Shown: one piece after another, positions 20,694 to 29,114 of the stretch
Layout: each line of letters starts with the position of its first letter
How positions within the stretch are numbered: the first letter of the stretch is position 1
Assembly (NCBI RefSeq): GCF_018070075.1
Contig: NZ_JAGPXE010000003.1
Location: forward strand, 605,138 to 669,137
Direction of reading: 5' to 3'
From: Saccharopolyspora endophytica
GTDB lineage: Bacteria > Actinomycetota > Actinomycetes > Mycobacteriales > Pseudonocardiaceae
DNA length: 64,000 nt
Program-made: the position numbers and the translations under genes
The notes under the pieces: generated by a model
Told to the model about the DNA's origin: nothing
Seen by the model: only the letters and a program-made list of their open reading frames with translations
The model's database searches: none

Positions 20694-20728
20694 TGAGGCT
20701 AGCCTAACCTTCGTCAGGCGAGCCTGAG
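20694..20728 (-). promoter_or_regulatory. Two adjacent iron boxes (IdeR/DmdR1-type) before dhbA
   Basis: Box 1 (20694-20712) agrees with the 19-bp consensus TTAGGTTAGSCTAACCTAA at about 15 positions, including an unbroken TAGCCTAACCT. Box 2 (TCAGGCGAGCCTGAG, 20714-20728) is a weaker, nearly symmetric copy right beside it. Fe2+-loaded DmdR1/IdeR would be expected to repress the dhb operon here. Confidence 0.8.
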
Positions 20729-20854
20729 TTTAGAACATGAACCGGACGCGAATCTCCCGCCATTGAGGTGGCATTGATCACCGACGACGCACGGTCATCG
20801 GGCGAATCCGCTGCTCGCACGGGAGCAACGGCGCAGACCGGACGACCCGGTGGA

Positions 20855-22189
20855 TCAGCGGGCGATTCCGCGGGCGAAGCCGAGTTCCACCAGGTCCTGC
20901 GGGCGGAGCCTGAGGTGTTCGGCGAGTTCGGGAACCTCGGAGGGCTCGCGCTTGAGGATCGCCGCGGCGGACTCCGGGGCGATCACCGCGAAGTAGGCGT
21001 CGGCGGTCACCCAGGTGCTCTCCGGTGCCGCCAGCGCCAGCGCGCCGCCGGAGCCGCCCTCCCCGATGACCAGCGTCGTCACCGGCACGCTCGCGTCGGC
21101 GACGGCGCCGAAGACCTCGGCGATGGCCGGACCCACACCCGCTCGCTCGGCCTCGGCGTCGTTGGCGGCACCGGGGGTGTCGACCAGGGTGAGCACCGGG
21201 ATGCCGAGCTTGTCGGCGAGCCGGATCAGGCGTGCGGCCGTGCGGAAGCCGGCCGGGGAGTTGGGGCCGCCGGTCTGCGCGGCGAAGGCCACCACGCGCC
21301 CGTCGTGATCGCCGACACCGCAGATCATGCCCTCGTCGCGACCACCCGCGCGGTCACCGCTGATCTCGAACCGGGCGCTGAAGTAGGAGTCCAGGTACTC
21401 ACCGGCGCGGGGCCGATCGGCTGCGCGCGCTCGTTCGACGGCCTGCATGCCCGTCTCCGGCAGCCGGTCCGCGCCGAGCGCCGCCGGGAGCGGAGCGGGT
21501 TCCGGACCGGCCAGCCGGGCCGGGTGCAGCAGCGCCGCCAGCTCGGCGAGCACCCGCGGCAGGTCCGCCTCCTCGACGACGCGGTCCACCTGCCCGTCGG
21601 CGAACTTGCCCTCGGCACGGAAGTCCTCGCCATCGTCACCCGCCGAGCGCACACGCGCGCCGCCGAAGGAGATGCGGGCACCGGGTGCGGCCAGCACGAC
21701 GTCGGCGGCCGCGCCCATCGCGGCCCACATGCCGCCGGTGGTCGGATCGCGCAGCACCGCGATGTGCGGGATGCGGTCCTGCCCGGCGAGTCGGCAGGCG
21801 CGGGTGATCGCCTGGAGCTGCTGCAGCGCGCGGATGCCCTCCTGCATGCGGCTCCCGCCGGAGGCGATCAGCGAGATCACCGGGAGCCGCTGCTCGCGGG
21901 CGTGCTCGAAGGCGGCCACGATGCGCGCGCCGGTGTCCTCGCCCACCGAACCGCCCAGGAAGGCGAAGTCGAAGGCGATCAGGACGGCTTCACGCTCGCC
22001 GAGCCCGGCCCGGCCGCACAGCACCGATTCGTCGGTGTCGGAGCGGCCGGACGCGCGGGCGCGCTGGTCGGCGTAGCCGGGCCAGTCGAGCGGGCCGTCG
22101 GCGCTGGTGCGCCGCGTTGGCGGCTCGAACTCCACGAAGCCCTGGCCGATGCCCTCGACCAGCGCGCGCACCGCGCTGTGCTCAGCCAT
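20855..22189 (-). CDS. Fused carboxyltransferase beta-alpha (AccD-AccA type)
   Basis: A 444-residue single chain holding both acyl-CoA carboxyltransferase halves. The beta half (about 1-220) has 'VLIAFDFAFLGGSVGEDTG', 'VISLIASGGSRMQEG' and 'TTGGMWAAMGAAADV'; the alpha half (about 265-444) has 'GPNSPAGFRTAARLIRLADKLGIPVLTLVDTPGA' region, 'IGEGGSGGALALA' and 'ESAAAILKR'. The N-terminal zinc finger of bacterial AccD is absent. It may carboxylate acetyl-CoA with a biotin subunit from elsewhere; related MdcD/MdcE subunits of malonate decarboxylase are an alternative given the neighbour MatB. The start ATGGCTGA overlaps the matB stop by 8 bp, so the two are coupled. Confidence 0.85.
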   Translation of the reverse strand: MAEHSAVRALVEGIGQGFVEFEPPTRRTSADGPLDWPGYADQRARASGRSDTDESVLCGRAGLGEREAVLIAFDFAFLGGSVGEDTGARIVAAFEHAREQRLPVISLIASGGSRMQEGIRALQQLQAITRACRLAGQDRIPHIAVLRDPTTGGMWAAMGAAADVVLAAPGARISFGGARVRSAGDDGEDFRAEGKFADGQVDRVVEEADLPRVLAELAALLHPARLAGPEPAPLPAALGADRLPETGMQAVERARAADRPRAGEYLDSYFSARFEISGDRAGGRDEGMICGVGDHDGRVVAFAAQTGGPNSPAGFRTAARLIRLADKLGIPVLTLVDTPGAANDAEAERAGVGPAIAEVFGAVADASVPVTTLVIGEGGSGGALALAAPESTWVTADAYFAVIAPESAAAILKREPSEVPELAEHLRLRPQDLVELGFARGIAR

Positions 22190-23636
22190 TCCCCGGCCCC
22201 TGTTGCAGGGCCTTCTTCTGGACCTTGCCCATCTCGTTGCGCGGCAGCGCGTCGCGGAAGCGGACCTCGCGCGGGCGCTTGTGCGGGGTGAGCAGCCGGG
22301 CCACGTGGTCGACAAGCTCGGCGTCGGCGACCTGATGGCCGGGCGCGGTCACGACCCAGGCGATGATGCGCTCACCCAGGTCGGCGTCGGCCTCTCCGGT
22401 GACGGCGACCTCGGCGACCGCGGGGTGCTCCAGCAGGCAGTTCTCGATCTCGCCCGCGCCGATCTTGTAGCCACCGCTCTTGATGATGTCGGTGGCCTTG
22501 CGGCCGACGATGCGGATGTAGCCGTCGGGAGCGCGGGTGGCCATGTCGCCGGTCCGGAACCAGCCGTCGGCGAAGGCGGCCTCGGTGGCGTCCGGGCGGT
22601 TGAGGTAGCCGCTGAACAGGTTGGCGCCGCGCACCAGGATCTCGCCGACGGTCTCGTCGTCGCTGGTGGTGATCTCCGCGCCCTGCTCGTCGACGAGCTT
22701 GAGCTCGACGCCCGCGAAGGGCTTGCCGACGTAGCCGGGGCGGCGGTCGCCGTCGGCGCGCACACCGCAGTTCATGATCGTCTCGCTCATGCCGTAGCGC
22801 TCGACGACGCGCTGGCCGGTGAGCCGCTCGATGCGCTCGTGCTCCACCGCGGGCAGCGCCGCCGAGCCCGACACCAGCAGGCGGGCCTTGCCGACGGCCT
22901 GACCGATCTGCGGGTCGTTCTCGGCGTCCTCGGCCAGCCGGTGGTACATGGTCGGGACGCCGAACATCATCGTGGCCGGGCCGGAGAGCTCTTCGGCGAT
23001 GGCCTTCGAGGAGAACTTGCCCAGGTGGTGGACGGTTCCGCCGAGGCGGACGGGGCCGAGGGTGCCCAGGATCAGGCCGTGCACGTGGAACAGCGGCAGC
23101 GCGTGCGCCAGCACGTCGGCCGAGGTCCACTCCCACGCCTCCGACAGGGCTTCGAGGTTGGCGCTCAGCGCGCGGCGGGGCAGCACGACGCCCTTGGGCG
23201 GGCCGGTCGTGCCGGAGGTGTAGACGATCAGCGCGGGCGCGTCGCCATCGGCTTCGGCGGGCAGATCGCCGCCGCGCGCGGTCAGGTCGATCTCGGCGAC
23301 CTCGACGTCGCCGAGGCCCGCGGGCGGGGTGAAGCCGGGTTCGGCGAGCAGCAGTTCCGGTTCGCTGTCGCCGAGGATGTGGGCGAGCTCCCGCTCCCCC
23401 ACCTTCGGGTTGATCGGCACCACGGCGACACCGGCGCTCAGGCCGCCGATGACGGCGGCGGCGGTCTCCATGGTGTTGGTGGACCACACCGCGACGCGGC
23501 GCTTCCCGGCGACGCGCTCGGCGATCGCACCGGCGAGACCGGCCAGTTCCCGGTATGTCAGGGCCCGCGCGCCGAAACGCAGCGCCTCGGTGTCGTCGGG
23601 TTCGCGCAACTTCGGGAACAGCACCTGGTCGGCCAT
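22182..23636 (-). CDS. matB: Malonyl-CoA synthetase
   Basis: ATP-dependent ligase making malonyl-CoA (and often methylmalonyl-CoA) from the free diacid. 484 residues very like Streptomyces MatB: 'ALRFGARALTYREL', 'KRRVAVWSTNTMET', 'VPINPKVGERELAHILGDS', P-loop 'LIVYTSGTTGPPKG', 'LPLFHVHGLILGTLGP', 'MMFGVPTMYHRLAED', 'RYGMSETIMN', 'RIVGRKATDIIKSGGYKIGAGEIE' and 'LPRNEMGKVQKK'. The 'FHVHGL' and 'SGGYKIGAGE' blocks are typical of MatB. ATG 23636 has GGAGG at 5 nt. Co-transcribed with the carboxyltransferase and divergent from a GntR regulator with two matching sites between. Likely supplies extender units. Confidence 0.95.
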   Translation of the reverse strand: MADQVLFPKLREPDDTEALRFGARALTYRELAGLAGAIAERVAGKRRVAVWSTNTMETAAAVIGGLSAGVAVVPINPKVGERELAHILGDSEPELLLAEPGFTPPAGLGDVEVAEIDLTARGGDLPAEADGDAPALIVYTSGTTGPPKGVVLPRRALSANLEALSEAWEWTSADVLAHALPLFHVHGLILGTLGPVRLGGTVHHLGKFSSKAIAEELSGPATMMFGVPTMYHRLAEDAENDPQIGQAVGKARLLVSGSAALPAVEHERIERLTGQRVVERYGMSETIMNCGVRADGDRRPGYVGKPFAGVELKLVDEQGAEITTSDDETVGEILVRGANLFSGYLNRPDATEAAFADGWFRTGDMATRAPDGYIRIVGRKATDIIKSGGYKIGAGEIENCLLEHPAVAEVAVTGEADADLGERIIAWVVTAPGHQVADAELVDHVARLLTPHKRPREVRFRDALPRNEMGKVQKKALQQGPGNG

Positions 23637-23716
23637 GGCCACCTCCGGGTCCTCACCGGGCAATTTCTCACCGGCGGACCCGCACCGCCCGGCGAGCCGG
23701 GTCGGCAGTGGTCCAC

Positions 23717-23784
23717 TGGCTCATCCAACTTTTGCCGTCTGGGACGAAACGAGTCAAGGAAATGTGGCAGAATTGGCTCAGCCA
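23717..23784. promoter_or_regulatory. Twin TGGCTCAnCCA operators between matB and its GntR gene
   Basis: TGGCTCATCCA (23717-23727) and TGGCTCAGCCA (23774-23784) are near-identical 11-mers; the second has TGGCT/AGCCA arms around a central C. They start 57 bp apart in the 180-bp divergent gap. The TGG-n5-CCA form is typical of FadR-subfamily sites. Confidence 0.65.
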
Positions 23785-23815
23785 GTTTGCCTCTTTCGGA
23801 TTCAGGAGCGCGCCG

Positions 23816-24517
23816 GTGTCCGATTCCCTCCGTCCGCTGAACCGACCTCGCCTCTACGAGCAGGTCGTCCAGCGGTTGCGCGAGCACGTGGCGGACTCCG
23901 GCCTGCGCACGGGCGACCGGCTACCACCGGAACGCACCCTCGCCGAACAGCTCGGCGTGAGCCGGGCGTCGGTGAAGCAGGCGATCGTGGTGCTGGAGGT
24001 GCAGGGTCTCGTCGAGGTCCGGCACGGCGGCGGGACCTACCTGCTGCGCGAGTCGCTGGAGATCGAGCCGGTCGAGGAGCTCGTCGAGCGCAAGCGGCGG
24101 CTGCCCGACGTCCTCGACGCCCGCGAGGGCATGGAGACCAAGCTGGCGGAGCTGGCCGCCCAGCGGCGCACCGACGAGGACATGGCCGAGATCGACGCCG
24201 CGCTGGCCGCGATGCGCGCCGAGATCGAGGACGGCGAGATCGGCCAGGACGGCGACCGGCGGTTCCACGCCGCGGTGACCGCCGCCGCGCACAGCGCGCT
24301 GCTGGCCGAGTTCATGCGCACCATCGCCGCGGAGATCGCCGAGAGCCGCAACGAGTCGCTGCGGCAGCCGCGCAGGCCCCTCAAATCGCTGGCCCAGCAC
24401 GAACGCATCGCCGAGGCGATCCGCAACGGCGACGCCAAGGCCGCCGCCTCGGCCATGGCCCGCCACCTGCGCACGGTCAGCCGGGTGCGGTTGCTGGACT
24501 GGGACCCCGAGGGCTGA
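23816..24517 (+). CDS. GntR-family (FadR subfamily) regulator of the matB unit
   Basis: Regulator of 233 residues from the GTG at 23816, which has AGGAG 8 nt upstream. The winged helix is clear at residues 10-75: 'LYEQVVQRLREHVADSGLRTGDRLPPERTLAEQLGVSRASVKQAIVVLE' region with 'SRASVKQAI' as recognition helix and 'EVRHGGGTYL' as wing. The all-helical FCD domain follows: 'DVLDAREGMETKLAELAA', 'DRRFHAAVTAAAHSALL', 'LAQHERIAEAIRNGDAKAAASAMARHL' region; the Asp and three His positions typical of FCD metal binding are present. Divergent from matB, with twin operator candidates between, so it probably senses malonate or an acyl-CoA and controls both sides. Confidence 0.9.
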   Translation: MSDSLRPLNRPRLYEQVVQRLREHVADSGLRTGDRLPPERTLAEQLGVSRASVKQAIVVLEVQGLVEVRHGGGTYLLRESLEIEPVEELVERKRRLPDVLDAREGMETKLAELAAQRRTDEDMAEIDAALAAMRAEIEDGEIGQDGDRRFHAAVTAAAHSALLAEFMRTIAAEIAESRNESLRQPRRPLKSLAQHERIAEAIRNGDAKAAASAMARHLRTVSRVRLLDWDPEG

Positions 24518-24555
24518 TCGCGGCTTCACCCGATAGGCTGCCGCAGGTTTCTCTC

Positions 24556-25056
24556 GTGGGGGTCAGCGCTTCGGTGATCGGGTGGTTGTTGGGCACGGCG
24601 GGCACCGCTGCCCTGGGCGCGGTCTTCCCGCTGGTGAACATCGAGCTCTACCTGCTCGGCGTGGTCCCCACCGTGCAGAGCGTGCCGTGGTGGGCGTTCG
24701 CACTGGCCGCCGCGATCGGACAGGTCGCCGCGAAGACGCTGTTCTACCTCGCCGGCAAGGGCGGTTTCGCGCTCGGCGAGCGGCTGAGCAAGCGGGTCCA
24801 GAAGGAGCGCACCGGGCACTGGGCGGCCTGGGTCGAGCGGTTCCACCAGCGCACCCAGGAGCACCCCTGGTGGGGCATGACCGTGCTGGCGATCAGCGCC
24901 GTGCCCGGCATCCCGCCGTTCAGCCTGATGTCGTTGCTCTCCGGCGCCGCCGGACTCCCCCTGCTGGGTTACCTCGCCGCGAGCCTGGTCGGCCGCATCG
25001 GGCACTTCCTCATCGTGGCGGGCGCGCCCGAACTGGTGAGCTGGCTGGGTTCCTGA
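24556..25056 (+). CDS. VTT/DedA-like small membrane protein
   Basis: A 166-residue integral membrane protein with hydrophobic spans near residues 8-28, 45-65, 110-125 and 135-155. The segment 'NIELYLLGVVPTVQSVPWWAFALAAAIGQVAAK' region, 'YLAGKGG' and a later 'ISAVPGIPPFSLMSLLSGAAGLPLLGYLAAS' region resemble VTT-domain proteins (YqaA/DedA-like), where a Gly-rich loop and an amphipathic 'F-x-R'-type turn lie between re-entrant helices. Start is GTG 24556, weakly preceded by CAGG; it is 38 bp after the GntR stop, so co-transcription is possible. Family roles include lipid or small-molecule flipping; none can be assigned here. Confidence 0.7.
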   Translation: MGVSASVIGWLLGTAGTAALGAVFPLVNIELYLLGVVPTVQSVPWWAFALAAAIGQVAAKTLFYLAGKGGFALGERLSKRVQKERTGHWAAWVERFHQRTQEHPWWGMTVLAISAVPGIPPFSLMSLLSGAAGLPLLGYLAASLVGRIGHFLIVAGAPELVSWLGS

Positions 25057-25143
25057 CCCGAAGAGGTGGCGCGCGCATAGTTCGGCCGCGCGAGGGGAAA
25101 CCACGGATCGGTCCGCGTTTCGACACGAGGGGAGCCGATCTCG

Positions 25144-27228
25144 ATGGCCAACGGCGATGCCAAGCACGAGCAGCTGGACGGGGTCCGCGCCGATCTCACC
25201 GACACCGAGCTGACCACGCAGCAGGGCGTGCGGGTCGACCACACCGACGATTCGCTGCAGGCCGGTGAGCGCGGCCCGACACTGCTGGAGGACTTCCACT
25301 TCCGGGAGAAGGTCACCCACTTCGACCACGAGCGGATCCCCGAACGGGTGGTGCACGCGCGAGGCGCGGGTGCCTACGGGCACTTCCAGCCCTACGACGG
25401 CTGGCTGGGCGAGCACACGGTCGCGAAGTTCCTGACCGACCCGAACGTGCGCACTCCGCTGTTCGTGCGGTTCTCCACCGTCGCGGGCTCGCGCGGGTCG
25501 GCCGACACCGTGCGCGACGTGCGCGGGTTCGCCACCAAGTTCTACACCGAGCAGGGCAACTACGACCTGGTCGGCAACAACTTCCCGGTGTTCTTCATCC
25601 AGGACGGGATCAAGTTCCCGGACTTCGTGCACGCGGTGAAACCCGAACCGCACAACGAGATCCCGCAGGCCGCCTCGGCGCACGACACGTTCTGGGACTT
25701 CGTGTCGCTGCAACCGGAAACGCTGCACACGGTGATGTGGCTGATGTCCGACCGGGCGCTGCCGCGCAGCTACCGGATGATGCAGGGCTTCGGCGTGCAC
25801 ACGTTCCGGCTGGTCAACGCCCAGGGCAAGGGCACGTTCGTGAAGTTCCACTGGACGCCGTTGCTGGGCAGCCATTCCCTCGTGTGGGACGAGTGCCAGA
25901 AGATCGCCGGCGCGGACGCCGACTTCAACCGGCGCGACCTGTGGGACGCCATCGAGGCGGGCCAGTTCCCGGAGTGGGAGTTGGGCGTGCAGCTGGTCGA
26001 CGAGACCGACGAGTTCGCCTTCGACTTCGACCTGCTCGACGCCACCAAGATCATCCCCGAGGAGCAGGTGCCGGTGCGGCCGGTGGGCAAGATGGTGCTC
26101 GACCGCAACCCGGACAACTTCTTCGCCGAGACCGAGCAGATCGCCTTCCACACCGCCAACGTGGTTCCCGGCATCGACTTCACCAACGATCCGCTGCTGC
26201 AGGCCCGCAACTTCTCCTACCTGGACACCCAGCTGATCCGGCTGGGCGGGCCGAACTTCGCGCAGATCCCGATCAACCGGCCGGTCTCGGAGGTCTCGAC
26301 CAACCAGCGCGACGGGTACGGCCAGCAGCGCATCCACCGGGGTCAGACGAGCTACACGCCCAACAGCCTCAGCGGCGGATGCCCGGCGATCGCCGATGCG
26401 GAGGTGTTCCGCCACTACCAGACCAGAGTGGACGGCGACAAGATCCGCAAGCGCAGCGAGAGCTTCACCGACCACCACAGCCAGCCCACGCTGTTCTGGA
26501 ACAGCATGGCCACGTGGGAGAAGGACCACATCGTCGAGGCGTTCCGCTTCGAGCTGGGCAAGGTCGGGCACCGGCACGTCCGCGAGCGCGTCGTGGCCGA
26601 GCTCGACCACGTCGACCACGACCTGGCGGTGGCCGTCGCGCACGGCATCGGCGTCGACCCACCGGCGGGCGGGACCGAGAACCACGGCCGGAGCTCCCCG
26701 GCGTTGAGCCTGGCCAACTCCCGCACCGATTCGATCGCGACCCGCAAGGTCGCGGTGCTGGTCGCCGACGGGGTCGACGCCACCGAGGTGGAGCAGATCC
26801 GGCGCGGCCTGTCCGAGCGCGGCGCGACCGCCGAGGTGCTGGGCGCCAGCCACGACGGCCGGGCGCGCGGTGCCGACGGGTCCGAAGTGGACATCGACGT
26901 GGCGGCGCGCACCGCGATGTCGGTGGTCTACGACGGCGTGATCGTTCCCGGCGGGGGCGAGAGCGCGCGGGCGCTGGCCGCCGACGGGCACGCCGTGCAC
27001 TTCGTCGCCGAGGCCTACAAGCACCACAAACCCGTCGCCGCCAGCGACGAGGGACTGGAGGTGCTGCGACGAGCGGGCATCAGCACCGACAGCGAGGGCG
27101 CCGACCCGGGCGTGGTGCTGGCCGCGAACACCGGCGGTGCGCTGCCGGACCGGTTCGTCGAGCAGTTCGCCGCCGCCCTGGGCAAGCACCGGGAGTGGGA
27201 CCGCGACACCGCCTCGATGCCCGCCTGA
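25144..27228 (+). CDS. katE: Large-subunit catalase with C-terminal DJ-1/PfpI domain
   Basis: Haem catalase (HPII/clade 2) of 694 residues that breaks down H2O2. Catalytic core: '[18 protein letters not shown]' with the distal His, '[19 protein letters not shown]' with the Asn, and '[29 protein letters not shown]' region with the haem-ligand Tyr. After about residue 525 a flavodoxin-like domain follows, starting '[19 protein letters not shown]' and containing '[16 protein letters not shown]', the DJ-1/PfpI-like tail of large catalases. ATG 25144 has GGGGAG upstream. It stands alone, transcribed with its neighbours but with a 90-bp leader. Length is normal for the class. Confidence 0.97.
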   Translation: MANGDAKHEQLDGVRADLTDTELTTQQGVRVDHTDDSLQAGERGPTLLEDFHFREKVTHFDHERIPERVVHARGAGAYGHFQPYDGWLGEHTVAKFLTDPNVRTPLFVRFSTVAGSRGSADTVRDVRGFATKFYTEQGNYDLVGNNFPVFFIQDGIKFPDFVHAVKPEPHNEIPQAASAHDTFWDFVSLQPETLHTVMWLMSDRALPRSYRMMQGFGVHTFRLVNAQGKGTFVKFHWTPLLGSHSLVWDECQKIAGADADFNRRDLWDAIEAGQFPEWELGVQLVDETDEFAFDFDLLDATKIIPEEQVPVRPVGKMVLDRNPDNFFAETEQIAFHTANVVPGIDFTNDPLLQARNFSYLDTQLIRLGGPNFAQIPINRPVSEVSTNQRDGYGQQRIHRGQTSYTPNSLSGGCPAIADAEVFRHYQTRVDGDKIRKRSESFTDHHSQPTLFWNSMATWEKDHIVEAFRFELGKVGHRHVRERVVAELDHVDHDLAVAVAHGIGVDPPAGGTENHGRSSPALSLANSRTDSIATRKVAVLVADGVDATEVEQIRRGLSERGATAEVLGASHDGRARGADGSEVDIDVAARTAMSVVYDGVIVPGGGESARALAADGHAVHFVAEAYKHHKPVAASDEGLEVLRRAGISTDSEGADPGVVLAANTGGALPDRFVEQFAAALGKHREWDRDTASMPA

Positions 27229-27375
27229 TCCGTCCTTTTCGCACAGTTCGGGGGGTCTGCGAGGATCACTCGCGGGCCCCCGCCGTGCACCGAGCGTCAC
27301 GTTCAGTACCAGTAGTGTCACACTCCGCGAGTTGGGGTGAGCCATCACGGGTGACATCTTCTAACGTTCGGCTCC

Positions 27376-28833
27376 GTGAACTTTCTGCGAACGATGCCCG
27401 TCGAGGACATCCTCACCCGGGGCGAGCGCAGCGGCCTGGTCCGCCGGCTCACCGGTAAGGAACTCGTCGGGTTCGGCATCGGAATCATCATCGGCACCGG
27501 CGTGTTCACCCTCGCCGGGATCGAGGCCAAGGACCACGCCGGCCCCGCCGTCGTGCTGTCGTTCATCATCGGCGGCATCGTGGCGGCGCTGGCGGCCCTC
27601 GCCTACGCCGAGCTGGCCTCGTCGGTGCCCACGGCGGGCAGCGCCTACACCTACGCCTACGCGACGTTGGGCGAGCTGTTCGCCTGGATCATCGGCTGGG
27701 ACCTGCTGCTGGAGTTCGCCCTCGGCGCGGCGGTGGTGTCGCGGAGCTGGTCGGGCTACATCGCCAACCTGCTGGGCCTCCCGCAGGCGTGGTTCGGCGA
27801 GGACGCCACCGTCAACGTGGGCGCGATGCTGATCATCGCGGCGCTGACCGCGGTGGCGGTCATCGGCATCCGCGAGTCCTCGTGGCTGACCAACGCGCTG
27901 GTCGTGGTCAAGGTCGCGGTGTGCGTGCTGGTCATCGTCGCCGGCCTGTTCTTCGTCAACGGCGCCAACCTGGACCCGTTCGTCCCGCCGGCGCAGCCCG
28001 CCGAGAGCGGGTCGAGCGTGCTGGAGCAGCCGCTGGTGTCGGCGCTGCTGGGCATGGAGCAGTCGGTCTACGGCTTCGGCGGCGTGCTCACCGCGGCGGC
28101 CATCGTGTTCTTCGCCTACACCGGTTTCGAGGCGCTGGCCAACCTCGGCGAGGAGACCAAGCGCCCCCGGCGCGACCTGCCGGTGGGCCTGCTGGGCAGC
28201 CTCATCGTCTGCACCCTGCTGTACGTGCTGGTGGCGTTCGTGCTGGCCGCGATGGTCGACTACCAGCAGATCGACGAGGGCGCCCCGCTGTCGGCGGCGT
28301 TCCAGTCGGTCGGCCAGCCGTGGGTGGCCGCGCTGATCTCGCTGGGCGCGGTGACCGGTCTGACCTCGGTGATGATGGTGGAGCTGGTGACCATCGGCCG
28401 CATCGGGTTCGCGATGAGCCGCGACGGCCTGCTGCCGCCGAAGCTGTCGCAGGTGCACCCGAAGTGGGGCACCCCGCACCGGATGACCATCGGCGGCGCG
28501 GTGGTGATCATGCTGCTGGCCGGGTTCATCCCGATCTCGGAGCTGTCGGACATGGTCAGCATCGGCGCGCTGTCCGGGTTCCTGATCGTGGCGCTGGCGG
28601 TGCCGGTGCTGCGACGCACCAAACCCGACCTGCACCGCCCGTTCCGGATGCCGCTGTCGCCGGTGCTGCCGGTCATCACCGCCCTGGCGTGCCTGTACCT
28701 GATGTCGAACCTGGACGTGGTGACCTGGCTGCGGTTCGCCGTGTGGCTGGCGCTGGGGCTGCTGATCTACTTCGGCTACGGCCGCAGGCACGCGCACCTC
28801 GGTCAGCGCAGCGGCCAACCGGCCGAGGACTGA
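27376..28833 (+). CDS. APC-family amino-acid permease (CAT subfamily)
   Basis: Twelve-helix amino-acid/polyamine transporter of 485 residues. The first helix carries the substrate-binding 'GFGIGIIIGTGVFTLAG' at about 32-48; 'VGLLGSLIVCTLLYVLVAF' and 'FFAYTGFEALANLGEETKRPRRDLP' are the CAT-subfamily hallmark (helices 6-8). Terminates in a His/Arg-rich cytosolic tail. The GTG at 27376 lies 10 nt after a TAACGT box and has no clear Shine-Dalgarno, so the mRNA may be nearly leaderless. Substrate (basic amino acid, or other) cannot be read from sequence. Confidence 0.9.
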   Translation: MNFLRTMPVEDILTRGERSGLVRRLTGKELVGFGIGIIIGTGVFTLAGIEAKDHAGPAVVLSFIIGGIVAALAALAYAELASSVPTAGSAYTYAYATLGELFAWIIGWDLLLEFALGAAVVSRSWSGYIANLLGLPQAWFGEDATVNVGAMLIIAALTAVAVIGIRESSWLTNALVVVKVAVCVLVIVAGLFFVNGANLDPFVPPAQPAESGSSVLEQPLVSALLGMEQSVYGFGGVLTAAAIVFFAYTGFEALANLGEETKRPRRDLPVGLLGSLIVCTLLYVLVAFVLAAMVDYQQIDEGAPLSAAFQSVGQPWVAALISLGAVTGLTSVMMVELVTIGRIGFAMSRDGLLPPKLSQVHPKWGTPHRMTIGGAVVIMLLAGFIPISELSDMVSIGALSGFLIVALAVPVLRRTKPDLHRPFRMPLSPVLPVITALACLYLMSNLDVVTWLRFAVWLALGLLIYFGYGRRHAHLGQRSGQPAED

Positions 28834-28897
28834 CCGACAGGAGGGCCGGATCGGCGCTACGGTCGAGGGTGCCCGAGCCCATCATCTTGGAGGTTCG

Positions 28898-29065
28898 ATG
28901 AATCCCGAGACGCCCGAGGCCGACGCCGTCGAGCAGTCGCGCCGAGCCGAGGACCTGCCCGGTGAGGACGAGGCCGTACCTGCGGAAGTGCCGCTGGACG
29001 CCGATCCGGCCGATTTCTCCGAGCAGTCCCGAGAGGTGCCGGTCGAGGAGGACTACGACCGCTGA
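28898..29065 (+). CDS. Small acidic protein of 55 residues
   Basis: Starts MNPETPEADAVEQSRRAED and ends REVPVEEDYDR; more than a third of residues are Asp or Glu. An ideal GGAGG lies 5 nt before ATG 28898, and third positions are GC-biased. The repeated 'EADAVEQ ... DFSEQSREVPVEEDYDR' layout is a pattern I recognise from short acidic actinobacterial proteins of unknown function. It lies between the permease and a convergent oxidase gene. Confidence 0.75.
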   Translation: MNPETPEADAVEQSRRAEDLPGEDEAVPAEVPLDADPADFSEQSREVPVEEDYDR

Positions 29066-29114
29066 CCGGTCCTGCGACGCCGGGTCCCCGCTGGTCGGGG
29101 GCCCGGCGTCGCCG

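Noticed and set aside
24526..27357. 943-codon minus-strand open frame opposite the catalase
   Set aside because: Composition is that of an antisense frame, and the plus strand encodes an intact catalase.
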